A DNA stretch of 64,000 nt from Ascaphus truei (taxonomy: Eukaryota > Chordata > Amphibia > Anura > Ascaphidae), in the NCBI GenBank assembly GCA_036426205.1, contig CM071569.1, positions 62,001-126,000 of the forward strand. Reading direction: 5' to 3'. This document shows positions 33,110 through 44,399 of this stretch, one piece after another (within the stretch, counting starts at the first letter, position 1; each line of letters begins with the position of its first letter). Under the pieces are notes generated by a model. That model saw only the letters and a list, made by a program, of their open reading frames with translations, was not told where the DNA came from and searched no databases. A program made the translations under genes and the position numbers.

Positions 33110-33134
33110 TTTTGAATAAAATGGGCCGCAGCAG
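33110..33134 (-). repeat. Right terminal inverted repeat of the large transposon
   Basis: Reads inward on the minus strand CTGCTGCGGCCCATTTTATT followed by CAAAA. TA follows at 33,135-33,136. It resembles GGATAAAGGCAGCCGCAACAG, the right end of the 218-bp MITE. Confidence 0.5.
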
Positions 33135-33289
33135 TACATGCTTGTGCAGCTTCTATGAAGACTGTCGGGATACAATGCTCGTGTTCATGCTGGTGGAACC
33201 TCAAGCTCTGCACAAACACACTCCTGTAGAGACTCTCAAACCAGAGATAGAAGGCAAAAGTAAATATTAAGGCAGTGACAGGCAACTAA

Positions 33290-34870
33290 GGTATACACCT
33301 AAATTACTACAGATGAAAAGACAGCCCAATACTATAAAGAGACCAAATAACATAGATAAAAATAAGGCTAAAAATCACATCCACACCTAAGCACCACAGA
33401 CGATTCCAGACACCTCAAGGGAGTAGCAATATAAATAAATCCCCAGCTCACCCATTGACAAGGGTCTGATTAGAGGTGGGTAGAGACTCCTAAGATGACA
33501 GGATGGATCACATATAGAACATTTGACCCTAACAGCACCTGACCCATACTTCAAGAACAATGAGCAACAATCGCGTATTGAGTATAGGTCCAGATCTGGT
33601 GGGGAGGGTGTACGGCGGGAGCCGCGAGGGTTAATAGGAGGGACAAACGACATCTCATGGGGAGAAGCCATTACCCAATAAAATAAAAAATAGCAACTAA
33701 GGTCTAATTCTTTATTGATGTCTCTGGGGCTAACAGTGTCCATGCGCCTTATCATTGTGTTTCTTTCTGTAATAAGGACCTCTGAAGGTCCCCACCACGC
33801 ATCTTTCTCCGCACACCATCTATGACCTGGTACCTCAGTTGGCTCACATTGTGCCCAACTTGTGTGAAGTGATGGGTTACCGGAGCATCAGGGTCACCCC
33901 TGCAGATGGCCGCTTTATGCTGTCGAATTCGGCCCTTCACCTGTTGCGCAGTATCCCCCACATAACCAAGACCACAGGGGCATTTAATGAGGTACACTAC
34001 ATTCTTTGACATACCTGTATAGAAATTCTTGATATTGTATATCTGTCCAGTGCGGGGATGTCGAAACGTTGGGCCCTCCTGTAAACTGTTACATTAACTG
34101 CAGTTTAGACAACTGTAACATCCCAATTTGGGAGTCCCCAAAAAAGTCTGAGCTAAACCTTTCCCCCCTATGTCAGCCTTAACAAGCCTATCTCTTATAT
34201 TGCGACCCCTTTTGTACGAGAATAAGGGTTTGAAGGTGAAAGTAGGGGATAAAAGGGAATCATTCTGTAAAAGGGCCAATGCCTTAGTATGATATTTTTA
34301 ATTCTACCCGATTGGATATTGAATGTGGTAACAAACGGTATAGAGAACTGTTTTTTCAGGGGAATACCCTGTGTTGAACCCTGTAGGAGCACTACTCTGG
34401 GAATAGTCTCTGCCTTATCCCGTTGGATTTTGAGTAATGAGTTAGGATATCCTCTTTTCCTAAATTTATCCTGCATCCTATCCAGGCTAATCTTAACGTC
34501 ATCAGTGGTACTGATGATTCTCTTGCTCCTCGCCTCAATATCCCTCTGTACTGAGGTGATATATGTTTCTATTGGATGGTTACTGGGAGGAGGAATAAAT
34601 TTGCCCTTGTTCTTGCATTCTTCCGTGAGAATATGAAATGGTGAATCAACAATAATATCATTGTCCGTGGATGATGATGTCAGAGTGCTGTCTATCACCC
34701 CCCTTTCTGACACATTTTTTTCATGAGTTTGGATAGGATTGGGAGAAGTGAGAGTGGCCTGTAGTTTGAGGCAGTGTTTTTTTCCCCACTTATGAAATTG
34801 GGACAACTCTGGCAGTTTTCCAGGTCTTGGGGACATGACCTGCAGACAGAATAGAGTTTACTAGGGAAGC
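33290..34870 (-). pseudogene. Penelope-like retroelement, 5'-truncated, with GIY-YIG domain
   Basis: Minus-strand protein in pieces: 34,836-34,195 (IETYITSVQRDIEARSKRI, then RMQDKFRKRGYPNSLLK and IPFVTTFN.....IKNIILRHW), 34,279-34,094 (PLFSYKRGRNIRDRLVKAD, then KLGCYSCLNCS), 34,012-33,752 (VVYLIKCPCGLGYVGDTAQQ, then KGRIRQHK) and 33,740-33,387 (RRMDTVSPRDINKELDLS). The order of reverse-transcriptase thumb-side motifs, Cys-rich linker and GIY-YIG nuclease is the known Penelope/Neptune plan. The catalytic core of the RT is missing (5' truncation). Frameshifts near 34,258 and 33,755 and a TAA at 34,094 make it dead. It lies about 150 bp outside the large transposon. Confidence 0.85.
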
Positions 34871-35068
34871 AAGCGCCTTTTTACCATACTAAGTCCTCGA
34901 ATCACAAACCTCTGTAAACAGTAACACACGTTATAGCCCTGGAGGTTAACGTGTGTCCTCATTATCACAGGTGTAATAACACAATGTTATGCTACAAAAA
35001 CATGACATCTTCCAATAATGGGACTTTAAGTATGTTTTGGCGTTACCACGATCCAGACCATGAACAAT
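34871..35068. other. Short intergenic segment, no gene
   Basis: Contains a small inverted pair (ACACGTTATAGCCC... against GTTAACGTGTGT). Nothing else supported. Confidence 0.4.
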
Positions 35069-35867
35069 TTATTCTCTTCCTCTCTCTCCCTACCCCTATC
35101 TTCCCCCCTCTCTTCCCCTCTCTCTCCCTATCTCTCTTCCCCTCTCTCTCCCTCTCCCTACTCCCCTCTCTCCCTCTCCCCCTCTCTCTCTCTTCCCCTC
35201 TCACTCCCTCTCCCTCTCTCTCCCTCTCCCCTCCCTCTTCCCCTCTCTCTCCCTCTCCCTCTCTCTCCCTCTTACCCTCTCTCTCCCTCATCCCCTCTTT
35301 CTCCCTCTCCCTCTTCCCATCTCTCTACCCCTCTCTTTCCCTCTCTCTCCCCTCTCACTCTCCCCCTCACCCTCCCTCTCCCACTTCCCCTCTCCCTTCC
35401 TCTCCCCTCTCTCTCCTCTCCCTCTCTCTCTCCCTCTCCCCTCTCTCTCCCTCTCTCTCCACCTCTCTCTCCCTCTCTATCCCTCCATCTCCTTCCTGCT
35501 TCCCCTCTCTCTCCCTCTTCATCACTCTCTCCCTCTTCCCCTCTCTCCCTCTCCCTCTTCCCCTCTCTCTCCCTAACCCTATCTCCCCCCCCTCTCTTCC
35601 CCTCTCTCTCAACTATCTCTCTTCCCCTCTATCTCCCTCTCCCTACTCCCCTCTCTCCCTCTCCCCCTCTCTCTCTTCCCCTCTCACTCCCTCTCCCTCT
35701 CTCTCCCTCTCCCCTCCCTCTTCCCCTCTCTCTCCCTCTCCCTCTTCCCCTCTTTCTCCCTCTCAACCTCTCTCTCCCTCTCCCTCTTCCCATCTCTCTC
35801 CCCCTCTCTTTCCCTCTCTCTCCCCTCTCCCCCTCTCCCTCCATCTCCCTCTTCCCCTCTCCCTCCC
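35069..35867 (+). repeat. C/T-rich (pyrimidine) low-complexity tract with internal duplication
   Basis: TCTCCC/TTCCCC words throughout. About 35,100-35,260 recurs at about 35,585-35,745, an offset near 485 bp, so part of it is a segmental tandem duplication. The Ser/Pro/Leu-rich frames are artefacts. Confidence 0.95.
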
Positions 35868-36521
35868 TGTAAATGTGCATATAAGGGGGGACTCCATTTT
35901 GATTGCTGGATAACCATTTTTCTATAACTATTCTGTACTAACGTTTAAGTCTCAGGAACTAATCACATGCCATATGCCATACGTAATTGTGCTGTGCAGG
36001 CAGGTCTGAGAATGTGACCTGTCACCTACTTATCGCTAGCTGAACTGTGTTTGTTCAGACTTATTTTGCCCTGTAGAAAACAGGAACTTGTCTTCAGCCA
36101 TATTGGGCATAAGTTACACAACAATGCATTTCACAACATACTGCCATTTCCTTAACGGCCTCCTAACTCGGTATTGAGCCCCTTTCCCAGACCATAAACT
36201 GTCTAACTGTCATTTTGCTGAGATAGACAGACTGTGAAGTAAAAGGGGAAGTATGTTCTCATATCTGTGTTTTTTCTATGCTCAAGTTTGCTATATAAAC
36301 TGGCTGTAAACCTTCAATAAATGAGAGAACAGTTTTTGACAAAGCTTCACTGGTTGTCTGACTCAATTACTGTCTTCTCCCGAGCTCGTCCGCCATTTTG
36401 TTTTCCCAGGTTATCAGCGCTATAAGAGTGTGGTAAATCCTCCGGAGGTTGGAGTCGTCCAGAGTCGGCAGGCGGTGTATTTTCACGCTAAGACGTTGGA
36501 GAATACAAGGGCACATTTTCA
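35868..36521 (+). mobile_element. Retroviral-type 5' LTR (ERV remnant)
   Basis: 654 bp from TGTAAATG to CATTTTCA, a TG...CA end pair forming an 8-bp imperfect inverted repeat. TATATAA lies at 36,293-36,299 and AATAAA at 36,316-36,321. A primer-binding-site-like sequence follows directly. No gag, pol or env coding is recognisable downstream, so only the LTR and leader remain. Which retrovirus class it came from is unclear; gamma- or epsilon-like is a guess. Confidence 0.72.
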
Positions 36522-36539
36522 TGGTGTCGGAAGTTGGGA
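36522..36539 (+). other. Candidate tRNA primer-binding site of the ERV
   Basis: TGGTGTCGGAAGTTGGGA begins at the first base after the LTR's CA, as PBSs do, with TGG matching the tRNA CCA tail. The tRNA species was not identified. A donor-like GGGGTAAGC follows at about 36,554. Confidence 0.6.
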
Positions 36540-37272
36540 AAGAAGCCACATTCGGGGTAAGCATACAAGATATATATTTTATCTGTATATTATCCGTCTG
36601 TGTCTCCTTGCCCAAAGAGCCCATAAGGTTTTAAAGTTTAGAAGTTTTTTAGAGTTACCGCTGCACCGGATGATCCAAGGTTAAGGAAAAACCATAGAAA
36701 CACTTGAGTAAAGGACTCAAAGTGAAGTCAGGATTACATGAATCCTTGACAGAAGTATATACACAGGGTTATAGTCCCTGTTGAGAGATAGGAACAAGCG
36801 ATATAGTTGGGTATCTGCTTGAAAAACTCTTAAAGTGTCTGTGGGAAAAGTGTATTTTTTTTTAAGGGGGGAGGAGGATTGTAAGGGATTTTTAAGGGAT
36901 TTTTTCTTTTTTTTCTGTATTATTGTGCATGGGCATGTCGTTATATATATAAAATAAGATATATAAGACATATAAAGTGCTAAGTATATATAAGTGCATA
37001 AGTATATAAGTGCTGAGTATATCTGTGCGTAAGACATATACGTGATAAGTATATCAGTGCGTAGGATATATAAGTGCTGAGTATATAAGTGCTAAGTATA
37101 TAAGTGCTAAGTATATAAGTGCATGATATCACGCTGTGTTGCTCATATATTTTTACAGTGCAGTGCTTGCTTGATTTTGGTTATTTTAATCAAGTGTGTA
37201 TTGTATTGTCTAAATGATTGGAAGGTAGTTTTGCCGCATTTCATATGATAATGATAAAAGGATTATGTTTGG
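36540..37272 (+). other. ERV leader and AT-rich repeat, no gene
   Basis: After the PBS there is no open gag frame. About 36,940-37,125 is a degenerate tandem repeat of the type AAGTATATAAGTGCT. A T-run and GGGGGGAGGAGG lie near 36,850. Confidence 0.55.
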
Positions 37273-37405
37273 GTGGAGATCCTGAATGGCTATACCTCTC
37301 CCTCTTTCCCTCCCTCTGCCCCTCCTTCTTCCCCTCCCTCTTCCCCTTCCACTCCCTCTTCCCCTCCCTCTTCCCCTTCCCTCTTCCCCTCCCCCTCGCT
37401 CTCAT
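37273..37405 (+). repeat. C/T-rich tract
   Basis: CCCTCTTCCCCTTCC-type repeats; the composition matches 35,069-35,867. Confidence 0.9.
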
Positions 37406-38023
37406 CTCAGTATCACTTACAGCTACTACAATTAGCAGTATGCTCGTTACCGGAGATAACCTCACTTACTGTACTGTATGTGATAAGGCTTACTTAACGG
37501 AGGTTTCTGGGTCTAAATGGTAATCGAGATATAACTGTACTAAATAAATAATATTTCCTACATTGTAAAAAATAAGCCTCCACAACTTGTCGTTATTTGT
37601 CACAAATATATTGTATGAAATGACAGAACCGCGGATGCTCATAATATGTCTCATGTTCAATGTATAACATTGTTATTTTATACCAGAATAGTTCTGTTTT
37701 ATTATATTCTTTATGTTTTAACTGAACACAACACTTTATTGCAAAATAAAACGTCTTCCATTTAATCTTTAAAGTCTTTCAACAGGTTCCTCTGTAGCTG
37801 AAACTCACAATCAGAGAATCAACGCACTATGAAGACTTTCCTTCCATCAAATCTTCCCCTCCCGCTGATGACAATTTTGATATCTGGCAAAATAAATAGT
37901 TGAGGAAATGTGGTTAGGAAGCCCGGTCATTGAGTTGCAACAAATTTTAACAAAGACTAATGGTGTCTTTCAATATACTGGAGCTTAAAAAGTGACCATT
38001 GGGGACGTTTTTGGCAAAAGCTC
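37406..38023. other. Intergenic DNA, no gene seen
   Basis: AT-rich; no repeat boundaries or coding signal recognised. Confidence 0.45.
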
Positions 38024-38207
38024 CTATTGAAGTTTTTTGTTTTCGGTGACATCACACAAGAAGGGAGGAGCCAGAGTAAATCAAACCCGTAATAAATACA
38101 TTAAATATACCTACCCTATTGAAGTTTTTTGTTTTCGGTGACATCACACAAGAAGGGAGGAGCCAGAGTAAATCAAACCCGTAATAAATACATTAAATAT
38201 ACTTACA
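38024..38207 (+). repeat. 92-bp tandem duplication
   Basis: CTATTGAAGTTTTTTGTTTT... starts at 38,024 and again at 38,116 and is almost identical through AAATACATTAAATATAC. Confidence 0.95.
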
Positions 38208-39049
38208 GTATATGTGTCAGATTTGAAATACTGATCAAATAAATTAGTTTAAAATGCCCTGAGTTATCTTCCTTTGCATGTATTCTTTGGTTACGACATG
38301 CATCAGTTACCCAAACGCGACTCCTTAAACATGTCACTGGAATTAGGTCACTATTACTAGCAAGAGATCAGCAGGAAAACATTGGCCGACACTAAAGAAA
38401 AGCCGAATGCCCCCCGTAGAGTATTCTTTAGATTCCTTGCTCGGTTGAGGCATTTTAAAGTATCTTATTTTTCTGGCCATCCTTCCTTTTCCAATACATA
38501 CGGTACTATGAATGAATGTGTGGCTTGTCACCTCAGAGTAACGGACTAATATCTATTCTATATCAAGACCTTCTTTCTTATTAGAAAGTAAGAATTCCTA
38601 TGAGGCAGTAAGAATGTGATCTGGTGGAGACATTAGAAAGCATCTGGGAGTCAATCTGTAAAGCTTCAATTAATACAATAATCAACGAAAACCGTTATAA
38701 ACTTATTTGCAGGTACAGGTATCTAATGCAAGATGGTCTGAAAAAAATCTATAAACATATTTTCACCCTTCTGCAATAGGGAATGGAAACAAATTGCTTT
38801 AATCCTCTGCATGTGGTGGCAATGTTCCGAGATTGCTAAACCATGGGACAGATCGGCTCTTTGATTAATGGGGTTCTTGGTTTGTCTTTCAGTCGAGGTC
38901 AGTGGTTCTCTTTTGCTTAACAGACACATTCCCCAGGCCTCTAAGAATGAAAAAATATGGGTAACAAATATCTTCTCAACATCTGGATTGAATTGTGTCC
39001 ACTTGGGAGAAAACAGCCCAAGCCTAATCCAATTTTAAAAAACATGTAG
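38208..39049. other. Intergenic DNA, no gene seen
   Basis: No domain, repeat or RNA gene recognised. Confidence 0.45.
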
Positions 39050-40240
39050 CCCTGGTACCCCTGGGGTATGGTAACTACTGATGCTGCTGTCACCTGTGAG
39101 GCTGACAAGAAGCCTGAGCCTCCGCCACTGGGAGCCTGGGGTATACTTACACTGAGTGCAGTGCCTCCACTGATGAGGGATCCCAACTGGGTGGGAGTGT
39201 TCCCTTATTAGAACCAACATATACAGTAACCACACGCAGTTGGATAAAACAGTATTTACTTAGCATAATAATAATAACCCTTGCATAACGTTTCATACAT
39301 AAACAGCCTGACATTCCCTTGCATGAATATCATCACATTACCCCACACATGTAAATGGTTGCACCACTTTAGTGTCAGTCTTTATATCACCCTAGTCCTT
39401 GGTGTACCAATGTGCCAGGGCACTTAACCTCTTAGTGTCCACCAGCTATAGATTGGAGTGTGTGTGTGAGGGACAGCGCTTCCCTGTGTTGGGGTCCGTT
39501 GGTGCACTTTAATATAATACCTTCCTGGTTTTGGTCATCACCAGGAGTCCTTGATGAGTCTGCAATACCACAACGTGATCCCACGTAGCACTGCACTGCT
39601 CTCTGCAAAAATGAAGGCACACGCTGATTCCACAGGGGAGGGATTCCCAGACGGATTATCCCTTTGCAAACAGTCTCTGTTTTGCAATCAGAGTCTCTGC
39701 CAGCCCTCAGGCTGCACTGGTAATCAGGCAATGTCCTGCAGCAGAACCTCTCTCCAGCTATGTGAAAAGGTCCCTGCAATAAGTATTTCCCTATACAGGA
39801 CACTCAGCACCTCTACATTGACTCAGGGAATTAACTGGGTCCTGGGGTTTAACTTCTGGCCTAATCCTTGGAGCACTGCTCTTTAGATCTAACCTGTAGC
39901 TTCAGGCTCCTGGTCTTCACTGACTGCTTCCTGTTCCAGCATGCAATAGTCTTTCCTGCTATTCAGCAGGATACTGCAGCCCTACTGCCCCTGAGCTTTA
40001 TGGAGATTGTAGTTCTATCTGCAGCCTTTAACATAGGGAGCCTCATGCTCTCCCTCTAATGGCTGCCGCTCTGCAGCTTGCACTCGTGCGCCCCCTGAAA
40101 TGGCCGCTGCGGAGTGCCCTGCTCATGCGCAACCTCGCTGCGCATGGGCGCACATACACCAACACGCCCTGCGGAGGGAACCGCCGCGACTTCGTCACCC
40201 TGCTGCACATCTCTGATGGTAAGGAGAGGGGGGGGGGGGG
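39050..40240 (-). other. Unassigned, probably retroelement-derived segment
   Basis: About 39,050-39,300 has short inverted words and text ('gtgaggctgac', 'ggtatacttacactgagtgc') like LTR/leader sequence. About 40,040-40,200 is CpG-rich with repeated GCGCA words and an inverted pair (CATGCGCAACC / CGCTGCGCATG). I could not find TG...CA ends with a PBS. No gene. Confidence 0.3.
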
Positions 40241-40904
40241 AAACCGGGAGCACGGGGAGACCGGAGGGTACCTGGCTACAAACATAAATGGTCTAATGAT
40301 GTACATGGAGAAGTTGACCGGTCTAATGAATGATTCTATGCATAAATACACCTTGATCTATTTTATTTGCCTTTAAAGGCTAATGTCAGATGGTAACCCC
40401 CATATTTATAGCCTGGAAGAAGAAGAAAAAGGAATACTGAAAATTAAAGCGTTGATACTGTAAATACTATCAGTCTAACAAGGAATAATACAATATATCT
40501 TGTTGACAATTGATTTTAAGTATCTGTAACTAAGACATTAAATAAACAGAGTTCTGAACATAATCCCCAAAGAACGCTGTCCATCATCAATATTTATAAG
40601 CAATATATTGTATGTATTGTATGCAGGGCCACTGATAGTGGGGGAACAGCTGGGACTCCTGTCCCGGACCCCATGAGTAAAGGGCCTTGAGACCAATGTC
40701 GGCAACACTAACATAATGTGTCCTGAATTAAACCATAGAGGGGGCCTGCTGGGGGATGTTTCAGTATGGTCCTGCAAGGAGGGTCTGTGGAGGTGCCTGA
40801 GGCAGTATGCTGTAGGCCAGTGGGAGGCTCCCCTAACAGGTACCTCCATGGGAACCCTCTGCAGGCCCCCTCCACAGGCCTCTAATAAGCCGCTTTAACC
40901 CTTC
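40241..40904. other. Intergenic DNA, no gene seen
   Basis: Starts with a short G-run; otherwise no recognised feature. Confidence 0.45.
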
Positions 40905-41190
40905 AAGACAGCAGGTAGGGTCCTCTCCTCTCTCCCCCACCTCCCGTCTCTCTCTCCCTCCCTCCCCTTCCCCGTATTTCTCTTCACCCCCATCTCTCTC
41001 GACCTTCCTCCATCTCTTCCCCTCCATCCCTCTCTCTTCCCACTCTATCACCCCATCTCCCTCTCCCCCTCTTCATTTCCCCCTGCCCCCCCTTTCCCTT
41101 CTCTCTCTCCACCACTCCTTTCCTCCCCCTCCTCTTACTTCCCCATATATCTCTCCTCGCTCCCACTCCTCTCTCTCATCCCCTCACCCC
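40905..41190 (+). repeat. C/T-rich tract
   Basis: CTCTCTCCC/CCTCCC-rich, the third such tract in the window. Confidence 0.9.
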
Positions 41191-41194
41191 TTTG

Positions 41195-42720
41195 TATTTA
41201 CAGTATATTGATTCAAAGGATGGCAAACAAAAATCCCCGTGAAACATTATCCAATTATGTTTTACTGTATGAGGGAAAACAAATTCCTTCCTGACACCAA
41301 CAATGGCAATCAGTTATCCCCGGATAAACATCCTTCCCATGTTTACCAATTAGGTATATCCCTGTATACCTTTCCTTTCTAAAAAGATGTCCAGACTTTT
41401 CTTTGAAGTTATCTATTTCTTTGAAGTTATCTGCCATCACAGTCTCCATGGGTAATGAATCCCACACTGTAACTGCCCTTACTGTAAAGAACCGTTTCCT
41501 TTGTTGCTGGTGAAATCACCTTTCCTCCAACCATAAAGGATGACCCTGTGTCCTTTGTACTGCCCTTGGGATTTTTTTTTTAAAGCTCCTTGTATATATT
41601 TGTAGATACTGTAGTTATCATATCCCCGTTTAGATGGCTTTTCTAATGTAAATAAATCTAAATTAGCTAGCCTCTCCTCAAGTCAGATTTTCCATCCCCT
41701 TTATTGTGGCTCTTCTCTGTAATTTTTCTAGTTCCATAATATCTTTTTTATGGAGTGGTGCAAAAAATTGTACTCCATATTAAATGTGTGGTCTTACCAA
41801 TGCTTTATAGAGAGGCATAATTATGCTTACTTCCCATCATCAATTCCCCCTTTATGGCAAGATAAGAACTTTTTTGCCTTTGCAGTTACTGTCGGATAGT
41901 GGGTACTGTTGCTAAGTATGCTCACAACAAGCACTCCTAAATATTTCTCCATCAAGGACTCACCTAATTTTGCCCCATTTTTTTGTAAGTAGCCTGTTTA
42001 TTCTTGCTTCCAAAGTGCATAAAATTACATTTATCTGCATTAAACCTCATCGGCCATTTACCTACCCAAGTTTCCAGTCTACCCAAGTCCTTCTGGAGAG
42101 AAATGAAATCCTTCTCTGATTTTACAACAGTACATTACATAATGTAGTGTCATCAGCAAATAAGGAGACTTTGCTCTATATGCCAACTTTAAGGTAATTA
42201 AAAACAAGTTTAAAAAAGCAGGGGTTCCAGTACCGGTACTCCACTCACGACTTTATCCCAACCTGAAAAGGTTCAATTTATGACAATTCTCTGATGTGTA
42301 TCCTTCAACCAGTTTTTAATCCAGGTGCAAATATTTTTAACAGAGACCAATTTCCATTATTTTGTACACTAACCTCGTGTGGAACAGTATCAAAAGTCTT
42401 TGCAAAATCTAAGTGAACCACATCAACTGCATTACCCTGGTCCAAATTCCTACTTATTAGTATCTTTTAGGAGGTACAGTAAGGTTATTATTTTGGCACA
42501 ACCTATCCTTCATAAATCCGTGCTGACTATTACTAATAATTTTGTTATCCATTAGGTATTCCTGAAAGTACTAAACCTTCTAGTAGCTTCCCCACTAATG
42601 ATGTCAGGCTTACAAGTCTGTAGTTCCTCGGTTTTGATATAATTCCCTTTTTAAATATCGGCACCACGTCTGCTTTACGCCAATCTTGTAGTACTGAGGT
42701 GATGTAAAGAACCGCATGAT
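41195..42720 (-). pseudogene. Rex1/CR1-type LINE, decayed reverse transcriptase and 3' end
   Basis: Translating the minus strand in pieces gives, from right to left, DWRKADVVPIFKKG, YRLVSLTSLVGKLLEG, FAKTFDTVPHE and AFLNLFLITLKLA. The late motif ALVRPHI.YGVQFFAPLHKK follows, then DIMELEKLQRRATIKGMEN, and lastly WDSLPMETVMADNFKE and GYTxLVNMGRMF. These are the known RT and post-RT motifs of the CR1/Rex1 group. Many frameshifts and stops. The YADD region is too degraded to read. This is a 5'-truncated, old copy. Confidence 0.85.
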
Positions 42721-43505
42721 TGGCAAAAATCCGGTGTTGTGCCTATATATAAAAATGGAGTAGACTTAAAGGAGGAGTAGGGGGTATCGTTAAAGGAGAA
42801 GTTAGGGGTGGAGTTATTGGGAGCAGTTACATAGTTACATAGCAGATGAGGTTGAAAAAAGACTTCCGTCCATCAAGTTCAACCTATGCTAAATTTAGAC
42901 AACAGATATTTTATCATATATCTATACTTATTGATCCTGAGGAAGGCAAACAAAAAACCCCAGTGACATCATCCAATGATATCTCATAAGGGGAAAAATA
43001 AATTCCTTCCTGACTCCAAGAATTGGCAATCGGATTAATCCCTGGATCAACATCCTTCCCATGTATACTTATTTGGTATATCCCTGTATACCTTTCATAT
43101 CTAAAAAGATGTCTAAACTTTTTTTGAACAAATATATTGTATCTGCCATTACCGTCTCCATGGGTAATGAATTCCACAAGCATATAGGAGCAATTAGTGG
43201 TGGGGTTATGGGGAGCAGTTATGGGAGAAGTTAAAGGGAGCAGCTATAGGAGCAGTTAGTGGAGGATTTACAGGGAGAAATTACATGAGCAGTTAGATGG
43301 AACAGCTATAGTATCAGTTAAGGGACAAGTTATAGGAGGAGTTATAAGGAGGGTAAAAGAAGCAGTTAGGTGTTGCAGTTATAGGGAGCGGTTTTAGGAG
43401 CAGTTAGGGTAATAGTTATAGCAAGCAGTTATAGGAGCAGTTAGGGGAGGAGTAATAGGGAGCAGCAATATGAGCAGTTAGGGGATGAGTTATAGGTACA
43501 TTTAC
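42721..43505 (+). repeat. Minisatellite GGAGCAGTTA(T/G)(A/G)GG, split by a LINE fragment
   Basis: Degenerate ~12-24-bp units around GGAGCAGTTATAGGAGCAGT. They start at about 42,745-42,827 and resume at about 43,187-43,505. The block between is a Rex1 3' fragment. Confidence 0.8.
42828..43186 (-). mobile_element. Rex1 LINE 3' fragment inserted in minisatellite
   Basis: Minus strand: CATGGAGACGGTAATGG... (protein tail MVEFITHGDGNGRYNIF-like) through to the 3' end, where the plus strand reads GTTACATAGTTACATAGCAG and 'gaggttgaaaaaagac'. It is homologous to 41,225-41,470. I recognise the 3' text from frog genomes. Confidence 0.8.
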
Positions 43506-44024
43506 ACTGTATGCATGTCATGGGAGAGGGGGTTTGGCCCGGCATTAAAGGGGTTACACCCCATTGGGCAACCCCTGCTCTCACTTGGGAAGCAAGAGGT
43601 TAACTGGACTGCAGTTCAGTAATGTGTTTTTACCCTGCTTCAGCACCTAAATGTATATTCCCCTGTAAATGTGTATTGTTCCCATTCCAGTGTCTGCACC
43701 AACACATACACTGGGATCTATGCGGGAGGGAAAGGGTTAATGTTAATTTTGTGTTTATAGCCCTATGTCCCATTTCCTGCCTTTGCAGTCTCCATTTTGC
43801 AGCTTCTCCATAGGCTGCCATTGAAGCCCCATGCAAGTTAATGGGAATTTCAGTCGTTTGGGCCTGATATCATAGAAGACCTGCAGGTGGCGCCCGAGAG
43901 GAGGAGCGGCGGTTCCCCATTGTAATTCAATGGAGCCATTCATTTCAATGGGGATTCCTCGACGCCGATCTCCAGGAACGGGTTGGCAGCCATCCAAACC
44001 GCAGAAGCGGATACTTTTGCCTGA
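43506..44024. other. Repeat-like intergenic DNA, no gene
   Basis: Contains AATTCAATGGAGCCATTCAT / TTTCAATGGGG words of the family seen again at 44,690-45,070. No coding signal. Confidence 0.4.
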
Positions 44025-44345
44025 CTACAAAGAGGTCTGCTAGACATTCAGGCACCCCAAGGTTAAGGTATGGGGGCTGAAACTCCATATAAACGAGTGT
44101 AAGCCCTATACCCATTGTTTTCGTGATGTCTTCATCTGAACCTGTATTGCTGAATGAATTGCCAATCCTGTATCCTGATTGTTTCATTGTCCAACCCTTA
44201 AGTAAGTGTTATTTCTTGTCTGTTATTTGTATCATCCTGTGTGTTCACCTTCTTTAAGGAATACATTATATTTTTTATATCTAAGTCGTGTTCAATTCAA
44301 CCCAGATATTTTGGTGTGTATTATAACCTATCACAAGCTACCGTG
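44025..44345 (+). repeat. Interspersed repeat family R1, copy 2
   Basis: Same block order as 8290-8610 and nearly identical to 45,505-45,845 at its start (GACTACAAAGAGGTCTGCTA). Confidence 0.8.
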
Positions 44346-44399
44346 ACAATGCACAATTAGGGAGGTGTTATACGGTTTAACCCTTTGGGTGCTTAAGAG

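Larger units (their letters stand above)
15242..33134. mobile_element. Large Tc1/mariner-type transposon with transposase, BEN and forkhead ORFs
   Basis: Bounded by TA at 15,240-15,241 and 33,135-33,136. The left end CAGTGGCGGCTGCCTTTAG and right end (read inward on the minus strand) CTGCTGCGGCCCATTTTATT are imperfect inverted termini, about 16 of 25 bases alike. The same terminal pattern bounds small TA-flanked elements at 55,872-56,089 and 19,618-19,978, which supports the ends. Inside are a five-exon transposase (minus), a BEN-domain protein (plus) and a forkhead protein (minus). A 7.1-kb L1 (23,191-30,327) is a later insertion, so the original element was about 10.8 kb. All three proteins carry stops or frameshifts in this copy. 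The exact ends are the weakest part of the call. Confidence 0.6.

Noticed and set aside
34951..35913. 320-codon and 270-codon Ser/Pro/Leu-rich open frames
   Set aside because: They cover a CT low-complexity tract in two frames at once; stops are simply rare in such DNA.
37218..37523. Possible gag start after the retroviral leader
   Set aside because: The frame is mostly a CT tract and has no Gag motif.
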